DNA of 64,000 nucleotides from Novosphingobium sp. BW1 (GCF_008107685.1 NZ_VIRF01000128.1:22955-86954), one strand, 5' to 3'; shown: positions 43,424 through 52,851, counted from the first letter of the stretch. Numbers and translations are program-made. Notes: generated from the sequence alone by a model not told the origin.

Positions 43424-44509
43424 TTAGGCCGCGAGAGCTTCTCGCTCTCTGATCTGCTCGCTCAGCCATTCAAAAATACGCGCACCATCGTCGCTGTCAT
43501 CACATCGCTGTTCCAGCATCAAAATGGTCGCTCGCTTTAGGAACGCTGCTTCAGCAAGCCCTTCCGGCACAACGGCCATCGCGAATTCATGAAGGGTTCT
43601 GCGAAGGTTCGCGGGACTGTCAGCAGAATTTGGAGACCTTGAAGCCCAGTCGCAAAAATGGTCAATCCAATCTCGGAAATTGGGATTGAGTGTCGAGGCA
43701 CGGTATCTTTCGGCGATGTTGAAGACCGACTCCCATGTATCTAGTTTGTCTTCATCCCCTCCATTCCATTGTATGCGCCAGTCGGGGCATGTCACCGGGC
43801 CGAGTTTGTCGCCCTCAAACGGGCGACTGTCATCGAGCGATATACTGAGATTTGGGCTATCAAACGGATCAGCACAACTGCGCCTATTCCCCGTAAGGGG
43901 ATCGACGAGGACGTTTTGTGTACCCTTGTAGCGAGAGTTACATTTGGTGCCCATCGGAGAAAGGTTACGAAAATTCGAGCCAGCAAATGGATATGTCGCG
44001 ATCGGAAGAAAGTGGTCCAACGCTTCTCGCTTTTGCCCTGGCGCGTCCAAAATCTCGACGCCGCAGAAAGCGCAAACCTTGTATCGCAAGGCGTCGTAGA
44101 TGCGTTTGTAGTTTTCATCTCGCAGGCCAAGATCAGCGAGAATATCGAAGCCGAAAACAAAAAAGTCCTTGATTGGTTCGCGCACGGTTGCGGGAAGGTC
44201 GGTGAGGCAAACACATGGCTGTCCATCGCCAAGCAGGCCGGGAAGAGCATTCTGTCGGATCATCGCGCCCCGAACTTCCTCGCGTTGCTCCGGCTGTAGA
44301 ACTTCCAACGCGTCTAGTACTGTCGCGCGCCGGTTCCTGATTCCGTAGCGCCGACGAAGAACGTTGCGCTTCTCCTCCGGAATACAAGCAGACCAGGGCA
44401 GGCGAGGCTCTCCGTTTGCAATCCTGTCAAGATCGACTTCGAGGATAGCAATCAGAGTTTCGTGTACCCAATTATCTTGGAACCCCTCAGGCGAGTACGA
44501 GAACAGCAC
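43424..44509 (-). CDS. HNH nuclease of an HsdM/HsdS-ATPase locus
   Basis: A 361-residue protein. The HNH core lies near residues 145-195: CAFCGVEILDAPGQ, ALDHFLPIATYPF, NLSPMGTKCNSRYKG. It ends the six-gene operon and overlaps the ATPase gene by one base. The pair resembles a Septu ATPase-HNH unit, here placed behind hsdM and hsdS where hsdR would be expected. It would be the DNA-cutting part. The stop is five bases from the stop of the convergent relaxase gene. Confidence 0.75.
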   Translation of the reverse strand: MLFSYSPEGFQDNWVHETLIAILEVDLDRIANGEPRLPWSACIPEEKRNVLRRRYGIRNRRATVLDALEVLQPEQREEVRGAMIRQNALPGLLGDGQPCVCLTDLPATVREPIKDFFVFGFDILADLGLRDENYKRIYDALRYKVCAFCGVEILDAPGQKREALDHFLPIATYPFAGSNFRNLSPMGTKCNSRYKGTQNVLVDPLTGNRRSCADPFDSPNLSISLDDSRPFEGDKLGPVTCPDWRIQWNGGDEDKLDTWESVFNIAERYRASTLNPNFRDWIDHFCDWASRSPNSADSPANLRRTLHEFAMAVVPEGLAEAAFLKRATILMLEQRCDDSDDGARIFEWLSEQIREREALAA

Positions 44510-46110
44510 TATTTTGCTGCCCCCTTCTTCAGTTGTCTGAGCCGGTCAGCCACGAACGACTTTTCAACTGACGCGCCCAATCGAGGCAATGCCGCTTCCA
44601 GCGTTGCGATGTCATCACTTTCGAGCAGAGTAGCAATCTCGTCACGAGCCATCTGCGATATTGGCGGCTGAACGCCAAAACAGTGTTCGAGGATTCTATC
44701 GAAATTCGCTCCATAGGTCTCCATGTTCGGATTGGCGACCTTGAGATCGGCCCCGTTGCGGGAGAAAATGAGCACCTGCTCACGGGATAGGTCGGCCGGC
44801 ACAAAAGGCGCATGCGAGGTGAGGACCACTTCTTGGTCGCCGCGCTTGCCGGGTAATTCGAGGAGCCGTTGGGCGAACTTGATACGCCATTGAGGATTAA
44901 AGTGCGATTCGGGCTCGTCGAGTATGAACAGCGCGTTGTGTTCACGGATCATCGAGAAAAGACCAAGCACTAGGGCCTGCTGATGTTCGCCATCGGACAA
45001 GGAAACGTAATCAACGACATCAGCCGACTTGGCTCGGGACGACGAATGGAAGCGGACCTCTTCGAACCCGAAGACCAGGTCCTCTTGCTGGGGTTCCGGC
45101 AAGCGGGAAGCGAAACGCCTTTCACGCACTGCTCTTTCAAGGCGCTGACGCGCTGGGCGTGGAATAGCAAGGTCATTCAGCAGGGCGAACTTATGCAAAG
45201 ATCGGTAAAGGCCCAAGGTGTCCTTGAAGAAGTGGGCAAAAGCTTCTCGCGTCGCATCACTAACAAGATAATCGAATGTATAGGTTTCGGTCTTCTCTTC
45301 TACTGACCAGCACGTAGCTGCACGCTTTAACCTATCGAGAGTTTTTTCGAGCTCTGCGGTCAGCTGAATACCTTTCCTTCCGCTGCGTTTTGCTGCCTTC
45401 GCAGGAGCTTTGGGCGCTGCAGAATGCGCCAGCCGGACGACACATCGGCAAGAGGCGATGTCGCGGAGCCGGGCATGTTCAAGTATTGCCTTACGAGACG
45501 CCAAGCTGCTCAGCATCAGGTTCGCAAACAGAACCTCGAGATTGGTCCCGTAATCGATAAGGAGCATTCGATTGTCAGGCGGCAATTCTGCTTCCTGCAA
45601 CGCAGCGTTGGCCACGCCATCTGCGTAGCCAGAACGACTGAGAAGAAAGGGCATGCTCAGCGTTTCATTGTCGCCCGAGGTGTAGCCGATCAACAGCGAC
45701 GGTAAGAGTGACCCGAACTCGGCTGACTCACCATCTACGGCCACCCACCCATCTGGGGTGGCTTTCTCCATAACAATGGGGCCTGCTGACTTACCCTGTT
45801 TCTTGCGCGACAGCTTGACGTCGACCGGTCCGTCGGATTCCGAAGGCCGGATTTGGTAATCGAGCTCGAACAGAACTTCACTGTTCGCCGATTTCCGTTC
45901 TTCGCTGGGGCTAAACTGATGCCATGCTGCCTGGAATATCTCCGCGACCAATTGGAGAAACTGAGACTTCCCCGAACCATTCGGACCCAGAAGACACAAA
46001 GGTGCTAAGTGCTCATTCGCGCTCGATGGGCGTTCAAGCCATACCTCTAGCCCGTCGAGCAATCCACCGCTGCCAACCGTGTGCAAGACCTTGAGACGCT
46101 TCAGCTTCAC
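44509..46110 (-). CDS. Restriction-system-associated AAA ATPase
   Basis: A 533-residue ABC-type ATPase. Walker A is LGPNGSGKSQ near residues 42-51, the signature is YVSLSDGEHQQALVLG, Walker B is ALFILDEPESHFNP and the H-loop is LTSHAPFVPADL. This matches the family annotated as restriction system-associated AAA ATPase, which sits in type I loci. It overlaps hsdS by four bases and the HNH gene by one, so ATPase and nuclease form a unit as in Septu. It may gate cleavage after target recognition by HsdS. Confidence 0.8.
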   Translation of the reverse strand: MKLKRLKVLHTVGSGGLLDGLEVWLERPSSANEHLAPLCLLGPNGSGKSQFLQLVAEIFQAAWHQFSPSEERKSANSEVLFELDYQIRPSESDGPVDVKLSRKKQGKSAGPIVMEKATPDGWVAVDGESAEFGSLLPSLLIGYTSGDNETLSMPFLLSRSGYADGVANAALQEAELPPDNRMLLIDYGTNLEVLFANLMLSSLASRKAILEHARLRDIASCRCVVRLAHSAAPKAPAKAAKRSGRKGIQLTAELEKTLDRLKRAATCWSVEEKTETYTFDYLVSDATREAFAHFFKDTLGLYRSLHKFALLNDLAIPRPARQRLERAVRERRFASRLPEPQQEDLVFGFEEVRFHSSSRAKSADVVDYVSLSDGEHQQALVLGLFSMIREHNALFILDEPESHFNPQWRIKFAQRLLELPGKRGDQEVVLTSHAPFVPADLSREQVLIFSRNGADLKVANPNMETYGANFDRILEHCFGVQPPISQMARDEIATLLESDDIATLEAALPRLGASVEKSFVADRLRQLKKGAAK

Positions 46111-47690
46111 GCGGCAGCTCGCTGCAATACGACGATTTCCCGATCAGGATCGAAAGCCTGCACGATCGGAGGTTTAGCTTCTGACAGTAGCTCGAACAAA
46201 GCGTCACGCATTTCATCGTAAGGACGGGCAACCCGCCTCGCGACGTCTTCGTAAGTCAGGCCGGTTGCTGGCCACTCCCTGCAGTCATCCAGGAGTTGAT
46301 CTCGGGTAGACATTGGCTTGGCGACCATAGCTTGGTCCTTCTTCGAATCTGTTTTTCGAGTGCGAGAGCTGGTGGCCTTCTCAGCTCGTTCGGCTGCTAC
46401 CCGTTTCAATAGTGAGCTGACCGGCTCATCATTAGGGTCTTGCAGGGCAAGTTCGCCACGGAAGGCCTTTGCTAGGATTGAGGAGTCGAGTTTGGGCAGA
46501 AGGCGCATGGCGGCGGCGTGGTCGCCCGTTACGCGGTCAAGCCAGCCAAAGGCGGACTCAATGCGCCTGACAACATCGGTTTGGTCCTCTAAGGGCGGCA
46601 GAGGAAAAGGCGTTGTGTTCAGTGCCTTTTGATTGATCTTTGGCAACACTGTCCGTCCTTCGTGACGGGCGGAAAACCGCGCAAAGTCGTCACTGATCAG
46701 CCAATACAGCAAATATCTCGGATTGAGCTCCAGTCGGGCGCTGATCGGGTACATGTCTGCGCTGCATGCTCCGTCAAAATCTACAATGACGGCCTTTTTC
46801 AGGTACGGACGGATTTTAGAGTAAAGGACCTGCCCCGGATAAAAGCGGTTCTTTACGCTGATCAGCTTATCTTCGGCAATCGTTCGATAGGGCAACAGAC
46901 GAGCAGTTCCCGCCTCGATATTATCTGGAGCGATATGCGGTAGCTCAGGGATCGTTTCTGGTTTGACTAAATTCGAAGCAATTTCAGCCACATCAACGAA
47001 ACGCATCCAATGCCAGTCGTTGGGAATGTCCCAACATCCGCTGTCGAAGGCCTTCCCTTTCGAAGGGCGTTTGCCAATTAGCTCACCGGAGAACGCCAGA
47101 GCCAGGAGGCGTTGTTTGTGGCGAGTTATCAGAGACGGGATGCGGTTTAGCTCTTTGCGTGCGCGGGCTGTTCGTGTGGTGAGGCTGTCCACTTTCTCCA
47201 CGATCCGCCGCTGCTCGGCCTTCGGCGCGAGCGGGATCATGTGTTCCTTTAGCCAATCTGCTGGGACACGTTGCTGTCCAACGGCGCCCGACATGACGGT
47301 TTGAGCGTCATCGCGGAATGACTGTTGCCGGACGTAACGCCAGAGATATTCCGGCTCAATTGCGCCGTAGCTGCGGAACACATGGAACTCGGTTGAACCC
47401 ATGCCGGTTCCGTTGTTCAGGTTGCGTGCGACTGCCGACTTCCCGTTCTCCATCGACGGTGTGATCTTAGCGAAGATCACGTCCTCATTACGGAAATGCG
47501 TGAAGCCCTTTGAGACCTCACTGTAAGGCCGATCAATTGGTGCGGCGATCGTCCCAGACACTTCGTCGACGGCAGCCATAGGGACGAATGACGCCAGGTC
47601 ATCACCATTCAGATCGACACTCTTGCGCGGGTTGACCTCGGCGACTTCGCCGATGGGTACCTGGACCCAGGTATTGGGAAGCTCGCTCAT
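46107..47690 (-). CDS. hsdS: Type I specificity subunit HsdS with extra C-terminal domain
   Basis: A 527-residue protein with two target recognition domains and conserved spacers. The first half contains WVQVPIGEVAEVNPRK and VDSLTTRTARARKEL; the second has DWHWMRFVDVAEI, PLPPLEDQTDVVRRIE. Beyond the usual end, about 85 residues follow (after STRDQLLDDCREWPATGLTY) that look like a winged helix. HsdS binds the bipartite DNA site for HsdM. Four-base overlaps on both sides place it in one operon with GIY-YIG and ATPase genes. Confidence 0.9.
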   Translation of the reverse strand: MSELPNTWVQVPIGEVAEVNPRKSVDLNGDDLASFVPMAAVDEVSGTIAAPIDRPYSEVSKGFTHFRNEDVIFAKITPSMENGKSAVARNLNNGTGMGSTEFHVFRSYGAIEPEYLWRYVRQQSFRDDAQTVMSGAVGQQRVPADWLKEHMIPLAPKAEQRRIVEKVDSLTTRTARARKELNRIPSLITRHKQRLLALAFSGELIGKRPSKGKAFDSGCWDIPNDWHWMRFVDVAEIASNLVKPETIPELPHIAPDNIEAGTARLLPYRTIAEDKLISVKNRFYPGQVLYSKIRPYLKKAVIVDFDGACSADMYPISARLELNPRYLLYWLISDDFARFSARHEGRTVLPKINQKALNTTPFPLPPLEDQTDVVRRIESAFGWLDRVTGDHAAAMRLLPKLDSSILAKAFRGELALQDPNDEPVSSLLKRVAAERAEKATSSRTRKTDSKKDQAMVAKPMSTRDQLLDDCREWPATGLTYEDVARRVARPYDEMRDALFELLSEAKPPIVQAFDPDREIVVLQRAAA

Positions 47691-48610
47691 GTGCTCGCCT
47701 CCTCTGTGGCCGCGCGCGCTTGCTTTACGTCGCTGTAGGTTCGCTTCTCACCCTTAACCTTCCATTCCGAAAGCCCATTGCTGTTACGATCGAGCACGAT
47801 TGCGGCGGCGGCGCTGGGGCTGGAAAAAGCGTATGGCTGCGTGAACACGTAGCGGCTTTCGCCCGCCACTTGTAGCACGCCTTTCTTGATCAGATTATCC
47901 TTCAAGGCCAGGTAGCTTTGCTGGACATAGCCCGTGTCCTTCAGGGCTTCCGAGCCTTCCAAAACGACAAACTCGCCATCTTCTTCTACGGCTTCCGCGC
48001 TGACGCCGGAACGATGACGGATTTCGAAAGTGATTTCGCCTGCGGTGCGTTGCGCCACAGGCGTTGCAGTCTGTGTCACCGCGCGCGGTTGCGGCTTGAG
48101 CAGGTCAAGGCCGACTACCGGCAGGATTATTTTGAGGTTCGCTAGGAACTGTTCCATATTCGCCTTGTCCGCCTCAGGCAGGCGGCGGCGGTTACCAGCA
48201 GGCGCAGTGCCGTTATCCAGGGTGACCCGATTCGCTGCACGGGCCAACTCGATCAACCGAGCCTCTAGATATTCGACATGGCCCTTCGACAGGTCATCGT
48301 CGCTGGTGGTCACGGCGATCGCCGTCTCCCAGAAATCGCGCTGCTGTGCACTCTGCTTGATGCGCTCGCGCACGCTGTTGGCCGAACCGATATAGGCTCG
48401 GATGCCGCCGACTGCCTCGGTATCGGGACCAGACAGAATGTAGATCCCTGTCCGATCCAACTCGCCCCGCGAAGTAAGCGCGGCAAACGTGCTGGCGGTT
48501 GCAACGAAAGTTAGCCCGGTCCAGCCATGGATCGTAGCCTTGCGAAGCCCGTTAGGCGTGCCATCGACAAGAAAGAGCTGTATAGTGCGGCCGAAAACTT
48601 CGGCGGTCAT
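47687..48610 (-). CDS. GIY-YIG nuclease-like protein with DUF4357
   Basis: A 307-residue protein. Residues about 52-95 hold a GIY-YIG core: GIYILSGPD, then AYIGSANSVRERIKQ. The C-terminus (about 265-290) has the DUF4357 pattern YAFSSPSAAAAIVLDRNSNG. Such proteins often accompany type I restriction genes; whether they cut DNA is not known. Overlaps hsdS and the membrane-protein gene by four bases each. Confidence 0.85.
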   Translation of the reverse strand: MTAEVFGRTIQLFLVDGTPNGLRKATIHGWTGLTFVATASTFAALTSRGELDRTGIYILSGPDTEAVGGIRAYIGSANSVRERIKQSAQQRDFWETAIAVTTSDDDLSKGHVEYLEARLIELARAANRVTLDNGTAPAGNRRRLPEADKANMEQFLANLKIILPVVGLDLLKPQPRAVTQTATPVAQRTAGEITFEIRHRSGVSAEAVEEDGEFVVLEGSEALKDTGYVQQSYLALKDNLIKKGVLQVAGESRYVFTQPYAFSSPSAAAAIVLDRNSNGLSEWKVKGEKRTYSDVKQARAATEEAST

Positions 48611-49404
48611 ATCTTCGGCTCCCGGCGAATGAGGAACGGCTTTCCGCTGGTTGCTAGTTCTCCGACCTCGGGAAGGTTTTCAGGCTCAATGATATCAGAG
48701 CCGCCAATTGTCGGAGCAGCCGAATCGTATGGAACAGCTTTTGCATGCTCAAAATCGGTGCGCCGGATAGTCAGCCAAACAATTCCGATGAACATGACTG
48801 CCAGGACAACGAGAGTCTGGAAGCCAACTGAAGTCACCCATGCCAAGCAGTCAGAAAAACCCCATTTAAGCCATGGGTTTGCCTTGTCGACTGCCGCGAA
48901 TATCAGCGCCACCCAAAAGGCACCGAAGCAGTACCCCAAGCGTTCATTTACCCCTGAAACCGACCACGCCAAACCGTCCTTCCCAACATAGGCAGTCTTG
49001 TGGGGCCGCCCCTCGAATTCGTCCTCCAGCATATCGATGTGGTGTTCCCAGTTTTCCTGCCAAAACTTTGATCCCTTTGCCGACAAGACGCCTGCCACTG
49101 ATGTCACAAGGCCCAGAGCTGCAAACGCCGCTGGGATAACAGGCGAAATTTCAAGTTCCTTGGCCTTCCAGACGAAGCTGATCGCAGCGAAGACCGCAGC
49201 CTGAAGCACCCAGAAGTAGGTTGCCCTCTTCCAGTAAAGCTCGATTTCAAACTTGCGGATTTCATGAGCCCGGTTCAGCGCTGCTCGGCGTTGATCTCGG
49301 TTTAGATCGTGCTCGCCATAGTCCCCGGTTGCTGAGTCTTGAATACCGATCCTCTGCGGAAGCAACTCTGTAACCAGTGAATAATTCTTCTCGAATTTGG
49401 TCAC
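48607..49404 (-). CDS. RipA-like membrane protein within a restriction operon
   Basis: A 265-residue protein with four predicted membrane helices, in two pairs (about residues 63-105 and 150-215). The sequence AHEIRKFEIELYWKRATYFW just before the first helix is the mark of RipA-family octameric membrane proteins, which are found near restriction and defence genes. It overlaps the hsdM stop by four bases. A membrane protein coupled to a DNA modification set suggests an envelope-linked step, for example sensing or killing; this is inference. Confidence 0.7.
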   Translation of the reverse strand: MTKFEKNYSLVTELLPQRIGIQDSATGDYGEHDLNRDQRRAALNRAHEIRKFEIELYWKRATYFWVLQAAVFAAISFVWKAKELEISPVIPAAFAALGLVTSVAGVLSAKGSKFWQENWEHHIDMLEDEFEGRPHKTAYVGKDGLAWSVSGVNERLGYCFGAFWVALIFAAVDKANPWLKWGFSDCLAWVTSVGFQTLVVLAVMFIGIVWLTIRRTDFEHAKAVPYDSAAPTIGGSDIIEPENLPEVGELATSGKPFLIRREPKI

Positions 49405-50819
49405 GCTTCAACCTCGTCGGTCTCAGCCAGTTCCTCTTCGACCGCTTCAATTTCTGCTAGGGCCGCACGGAGGTGAACCAGGATGGCCGCAGCAATGTCT
49501 TCCGGGTCGGTCAAACCTTCTTCGACCTCCTCTTCGTCATCCCGTACCCACGAAATGTCGAGATTGTCGTTGCGCTTGGCGATTTCTTCTCGCGTGAACT
49601 TCCGGAAGCGCCCGGCCTCACCCTGATCCTTGCGTTTAGCTCCGCCTAGTGGGTCATCGCCAAAAGCTTTGAAAAAGTCCGCGAAGTCTTCGGCTTTCAA
49701 CGTGCGCGTCTTGCCGAAGCTCGGCATCTGAGCGCGCAGGTCATAGAACCATACCTCCTTTGTCGCACTCTCTGATGTTTCGGAAATTTTTGTGAAGAAC
49801 ATGACATTTGTCTTCACACCTTGGGCATAGAAGATACCGGTGGGTAGGCGCAGGATGGTATGCAGATTGCACCGGTTCATGAGCCATTTGCGAACATCGC
49901 ATCCGACTTTATCTTCAAAAAGGACATTATCCGGCACTATAACTGCCGCTCGCCCCCCCTCCTTCAGCGACAAAGCGATTTGCTGTAGAAATAGAAGTTG
50001 CTTATTGGGCGTCGGGTAGGGCAGGTCATTCCGTCGTGGTCGAGCACCCCCTGCACTATTCCCAAAAGGCGGATTCGCAAGAATTACAGACGGCGAATCG
50101 AGCTTGTCAATATCGTGCGTGAGCGCATCTCCATGCAAAGCTTTTCCCTGCATGCCATGAAGGAACATATTCATGAGACAGAGACGGTAAGTGTCGCCCT
50201 CTATCTCCACGGCCTGAAAATGCGGCGGATTGCGATTGTAGGCGGCTTTACTGTGGAGTTCCCGAATATATGTTTGTGCGGATATCAAAAATCCCGCAGT
50301 TCCTGCCGCAGGGTCCTGAATTATTTCACCTAGGTTTGGCTTCAATACCTTGACCATCGCATCCACCAAGGCTCGCGGAGTGAAGTACTGTCCGGCACCT
50401 GAACGAGCCTCGGATGCATTACGTTCAAGCAAACTTTCGTATACAGCACCAAGTCCATCAGACACCGCTTCATGCCAGTCAATCGCGTTGATCCCATCCA
50501 CGACTTTGCGTAGATTTTCCTCATGATTGAACACGGTCGTCGGGAATTTGAAAATCTCCCGGACTACCTCGTTCTCTGCATCTTCGCCCAAACTCGTCAG
50601 CATCTTGCGATAGTAGCTAAGCATACCAGGAGCGGGCTGAGTGATCAGGTGTCCCCAGCGATACTCTTGCGGCAGGAAATCATCCCGTCCTGTTTCAGAC
50701 GCCACCTTCAGAAACAGCAGATATGTCAATTCCGACAGATACTTATGGTATACTATACCGTCGTCGCGAAGCACGTGACATAAGGACCATATCCGTTTCG
50801 ATATCGTTGCAATAGACAT
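49401..50819 (-). CDS. hsdM: Type I DNA methyltransferase subunit HsdM
   Basis: A 472-residue N6-adenine methyltransferase. Motif I is IIQDPAAGTAGFLI near residue 170 and motif IV is ILANPPFGNSAGG near residue 247. The helical N-terminal domain (SKRIWSLCHVLRDDGIVYHK) is typical of HsdM. The end is acidic. ATG 50819 is chosen over a longer frame to 50855; neither has a good ribosome binding site. It is the first gene of the six-gene locus. With HsdS it should methylate both strands of a bipartite site. Confidence 0.93.
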   Translation of the reverse strand: MSIATISKRIWSLCHVLRDDGIVYHKYLSELTYLLFLKVASETGRDDFLPQEYRWGHLITQPAPGMLSYYRKMLTSLGEDAENEVVREIFKFPTTVFNHEENLRKVVDGINAIDWHEAVSDGLGAVYESLLERNASEARSGAGQYFTPRALVDAMVKVLKPNLGEIIQDPAAGTAGFLISAQTYIRELHSKAAYNRNPPHFQAVEIEGDTYRLCLMNMFLHGMQGKALHGDALTHDIDKLDSPSVILANPPFGNSAGGARPRRNDLPYPTPNKQLLFLQQIALSLKEGGRAAVIVPDNVLFEDKVGCDVRKWLMNRCNLHTILRLPTGIFYAQGVKTNVMFFTKISETSESATKEVWFYDLRAQMPSFGKTRTLKAEDFADFFKAFGDDPLGGAKRKDQGEAGRFRKFTREEIAKRNDNLDISWVRDDEEEVEEGLTDPEDIAAAILVHLRAALAEIEAVEEELAETDEVEA

Positions 50820-51345
50820 GGCTGCACGCTTACGGCGGCTCGGCATGTGTTGCAACGGCGCGGATGCCGCTCAGCAATGATATAGTGACCTCGGCCACCT
50901 CAGATTATGGCCTTCGGCCCCTGATGGGAGGGGGACGCAACAGGATTTGGAGACGTCTCAGGCCGTCGTGGCCTGACCGCGCTCTACTTTCGCTTCGCTC
51001 CAGCCTAGCCGCCTGCGGCGTCTCGTCGGCATGCCCGCAACGATCGCATGACGCGTTCCGGCCCGCTTTGAGCGGTCCGGGCGGGATGCCCCTCATCCCT
51101 TTGGCGGTCGCCGCGCTGATGGCGCGGCGGCGTCGGGCCTTCGGCGTCAAGGTGGCGGGGGGCGTCGCTGCCCGTAGCACCGCCTCGGCGGCGCGCAACC
51201 CGTCCGCTGCGCTTCCGGGTCCTCCATTTCATTGCGGCCCTGTCAGGTGCGCCCCGTCGGCAACCGGCGGGGCTCTTGGTCCGCTCCTGCCGCCCCCCGC
51301 CACCCTGGCGCCGGTCAATGGCGGTTTAGGAAGGAGTGAAGGACC
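50820..51345. other. Intergenic region between hsdM and ardC
   Basis: About 525 bp. The part near 50900-51300 is very GC-rich, with frames of poor composition on both strands; I see no gene. GGAAGGAGTGAAGGACC just before 51346 is the ribosome binding site of ardC. Promoters for the two divergent operons must lie here. Confidence 0.45.
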
Positions 51346-52233
51346 ATGAGCACGTCGGACCGTCAGAGCCTTTATGGCGAGGTTACGTCCCGGATCATCG
51401 CGGAGCTGGAGGAAGGCAGGCTCCCATGGGTGCAGCCGTGGGATGCCTCACGGTGCCCCTGCGCGATGCCGCACAATGGTGTGTCGGGCCGGGTCTATTC
51501 CGGGATCAATATTCTGATCATGTGGGCCTCGGGGATCGAACAGGGATACGGATCGCAGCGCTGGCTGACCTATCGGCAGGCCGAAAAGGCGGGCGGGCAT
51601 GTCCGGCGCGGGGAGAAGGGAACGGTCATCTGCTATGCTGACCGTTTCACGCCCAGGGACGAGGCCGAGAAGGCGCAGGGCGAAAACCGCAAGGCACAGA
51701 CTATTGCTTTCCTGAAGCGCTTTACCGTGTTCAACGTCAACCAGTGCGAGGGACTTTCGGAGGAACTGACCAGCATTCCTGCCCTGCCCGATCCGGTCAT
51801 GGCGATTGCCGAGGCGGACCGGGTAATTGCAGCGACCGGCGCGAATTTCCGGATCGGTGGGGGCGAGGCGTTCTATTCGCCCACACAGGACAATGTGCAG
51901 GTACCGCCGCAGGCTGCCTTTCATGATCCGGTGAACTGGTACCGGACGGCGCTGCATGAGCTCGGGCATCACAGCGGCCATGTCAGCCGGTTGAACCGCG
52001 ACCAGTCGGGCGCGTTCGGATCGGCTGCGTATGCCAAGGAAGAGCTTGTTGCCGAAATGGCGGCAGCCTTCACCTGCGCCTCGCTTGGTATTCAGCCCAC
52101 GGTCCGGCATTCGGATTATATTGGCGCATGGCTTGAAGTCATGCGCGCCGACGAGAGGGCGATCTTCCGGGCCGCGAGCGCGGCCAGCAAGGCGGCGGAC
52201 TTTCTCCTCTCGGGCGGGGAGGTAAGGTCATGA
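51346..52233 (+). CDS. ardC: ArdC-family antirestriction protein
   Basis: A 295-residue protein. The N-terminal ssDNA-binding domain has IIAELEEGRLPWVQPWD and YSGINILIMW; the C-terminal metallopeptidase-like domain has the zinc motif HELGHH at residues 204-209 and a downstream Glu in EELVAEMAAAF. ArdC proteins protect incoming single-stranded plasmid DNA from host restriction during transfer. Its strong AAGGAG ribosome binding site and place next to the restriction cargo fit early expression after transfer. Confidence 0.92.
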   Translation: MSTSDRQSLYGEVTSRIIAELEEGRLPWVQPWDASRCPCAMPHNGVSGRVYSGINILIMWASGIEQGYGSQRWLTYRQAEKAGGHVRRGEKGTVICYADRFTPRDEAEKAQGENRKAQTIAFLKRFTVFNVNQCEGLSEELTSIPALPDPVMAIAEADRVIAATGANFRIGGGEAFYSPTQDNVQVPPQAAFHDPVNWYRTALHELGHHSGHVSRLNRDQSGAFGSAAYAKEELVAEMAAAFTCASLGIQPTVRHSDYIGAWLEVMRADERAIFRAASAASKAADFLLSGGEVRS

Positions 52234-52475
52234 CCGACCAACTTCCGCCCCGTGTCTTTCGGCGGCGGGGCCGTCGTGCCCTGCGCCGGATGACCGACCG
52301 GCAGCGCGCGATCTTCTGGGCGATTCGTTTGGAGGAGATCAGCTATCCCGAGCTTGCCGAGCGGCACGGCATTAGCGCCGATGAGGTGCAGGCCGAATTT
52401 GCCGCAGCGCTCAAGATATTCTTGCGCACGTTGCGCGAGCCCGACCCATCGTGGCAGCGTCTGTGGCCGTGGTGA
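52230..52475 (+). CDS. Small sigma-70 region-4-like protein
   Basis: An 81-residue basic protein. MTDRQRAIFWAIRLEEISYPELAERHGIS-type segments (given here in parts: MTDRQRAIFWAIRLEE, then YPELAERHGISADEV) match the helix-turn-helix of sigma factor region 4. It overlaps ardC by four bases and so is made with it. Without region 2 it cannot replace a sigma factor; it probably acts as a DNA-binding regulator. It is followed by a strong hairpin. Confidence 0.7.
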   Translation: MTDQLPPRVFRRRGRRALRRMTDRQRAIFWAIRLEEISYPELAERHGISADEVQAEFAAALKIFLRTLREPDPSWQRLWPW

Positions 52476-52480
52476 TAGTT

Positions 52481-52512
52481 GCCCTGCCGTCCGATATAGC
52501 GGACGGCAGGGC
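52481..52512 (+). terminator. Strong hairpin after the ardC operon
   Basis: GCCCTGCCGTCCG, a 6-nt loop, then CGGACGGCAGGGC: 13 perfect GC-rich base pairs starting five bases after the stop. There is no good U-run behind it, so it may work as a terminator with help or as an mRNA-end stabiliser. Confidence 0.6.
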
Positions 52513-52851
52513 CAAGACACATCTTTGAACGAGGCGGATGCGACATCCAGTCTCTAAGCCGCCAGTCGCGCTGCCCTTGGCGGGCGGACTCGCCTCTGCT
52601 ATCTTGTTGACGCGCTGCGCAAAGGGCAGCGCCGGGACTGGTAATCCCGTCAGTAATCCAGCTCGGAAAACTCAGTTTTCCGGGGTGCCGACGCGTATGT
52701 CCAAGCCTTCGGGCTAAAGGCGGCGGCGCATGTTACTGACATGTTACCAGCTCCGGCGGCTCCCGCGCCTAGCGTGCGGGAGTTCGGGACTGTTTCCGCA
52801 TCTGTCTCGTCATCTTCCGCGTAACCGCATCAATGCGGACCGGAGGTGCCA
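52513..52851. other. Inverted-repeat-rich intergenic region
   Basis: About 340 bp without a gene but full of dyads: an imperfect pair 52562-52578 with 52622-52641, a 7-3-7 palindrome at 52665-52681 (GGAAAAC, TCA, GTTTTCC), and a short one near 52736-52746. The repeats could form a structured RNA leader for the next gene, or be binding sites. Confidence 0.45.

Noticed and set aside
43424..50819. A hidden HsdR
   Set aside because: No long frame with DEAD-box helicase or PD-(D/E)XK motifs is present here or in the neighbouring gaps.
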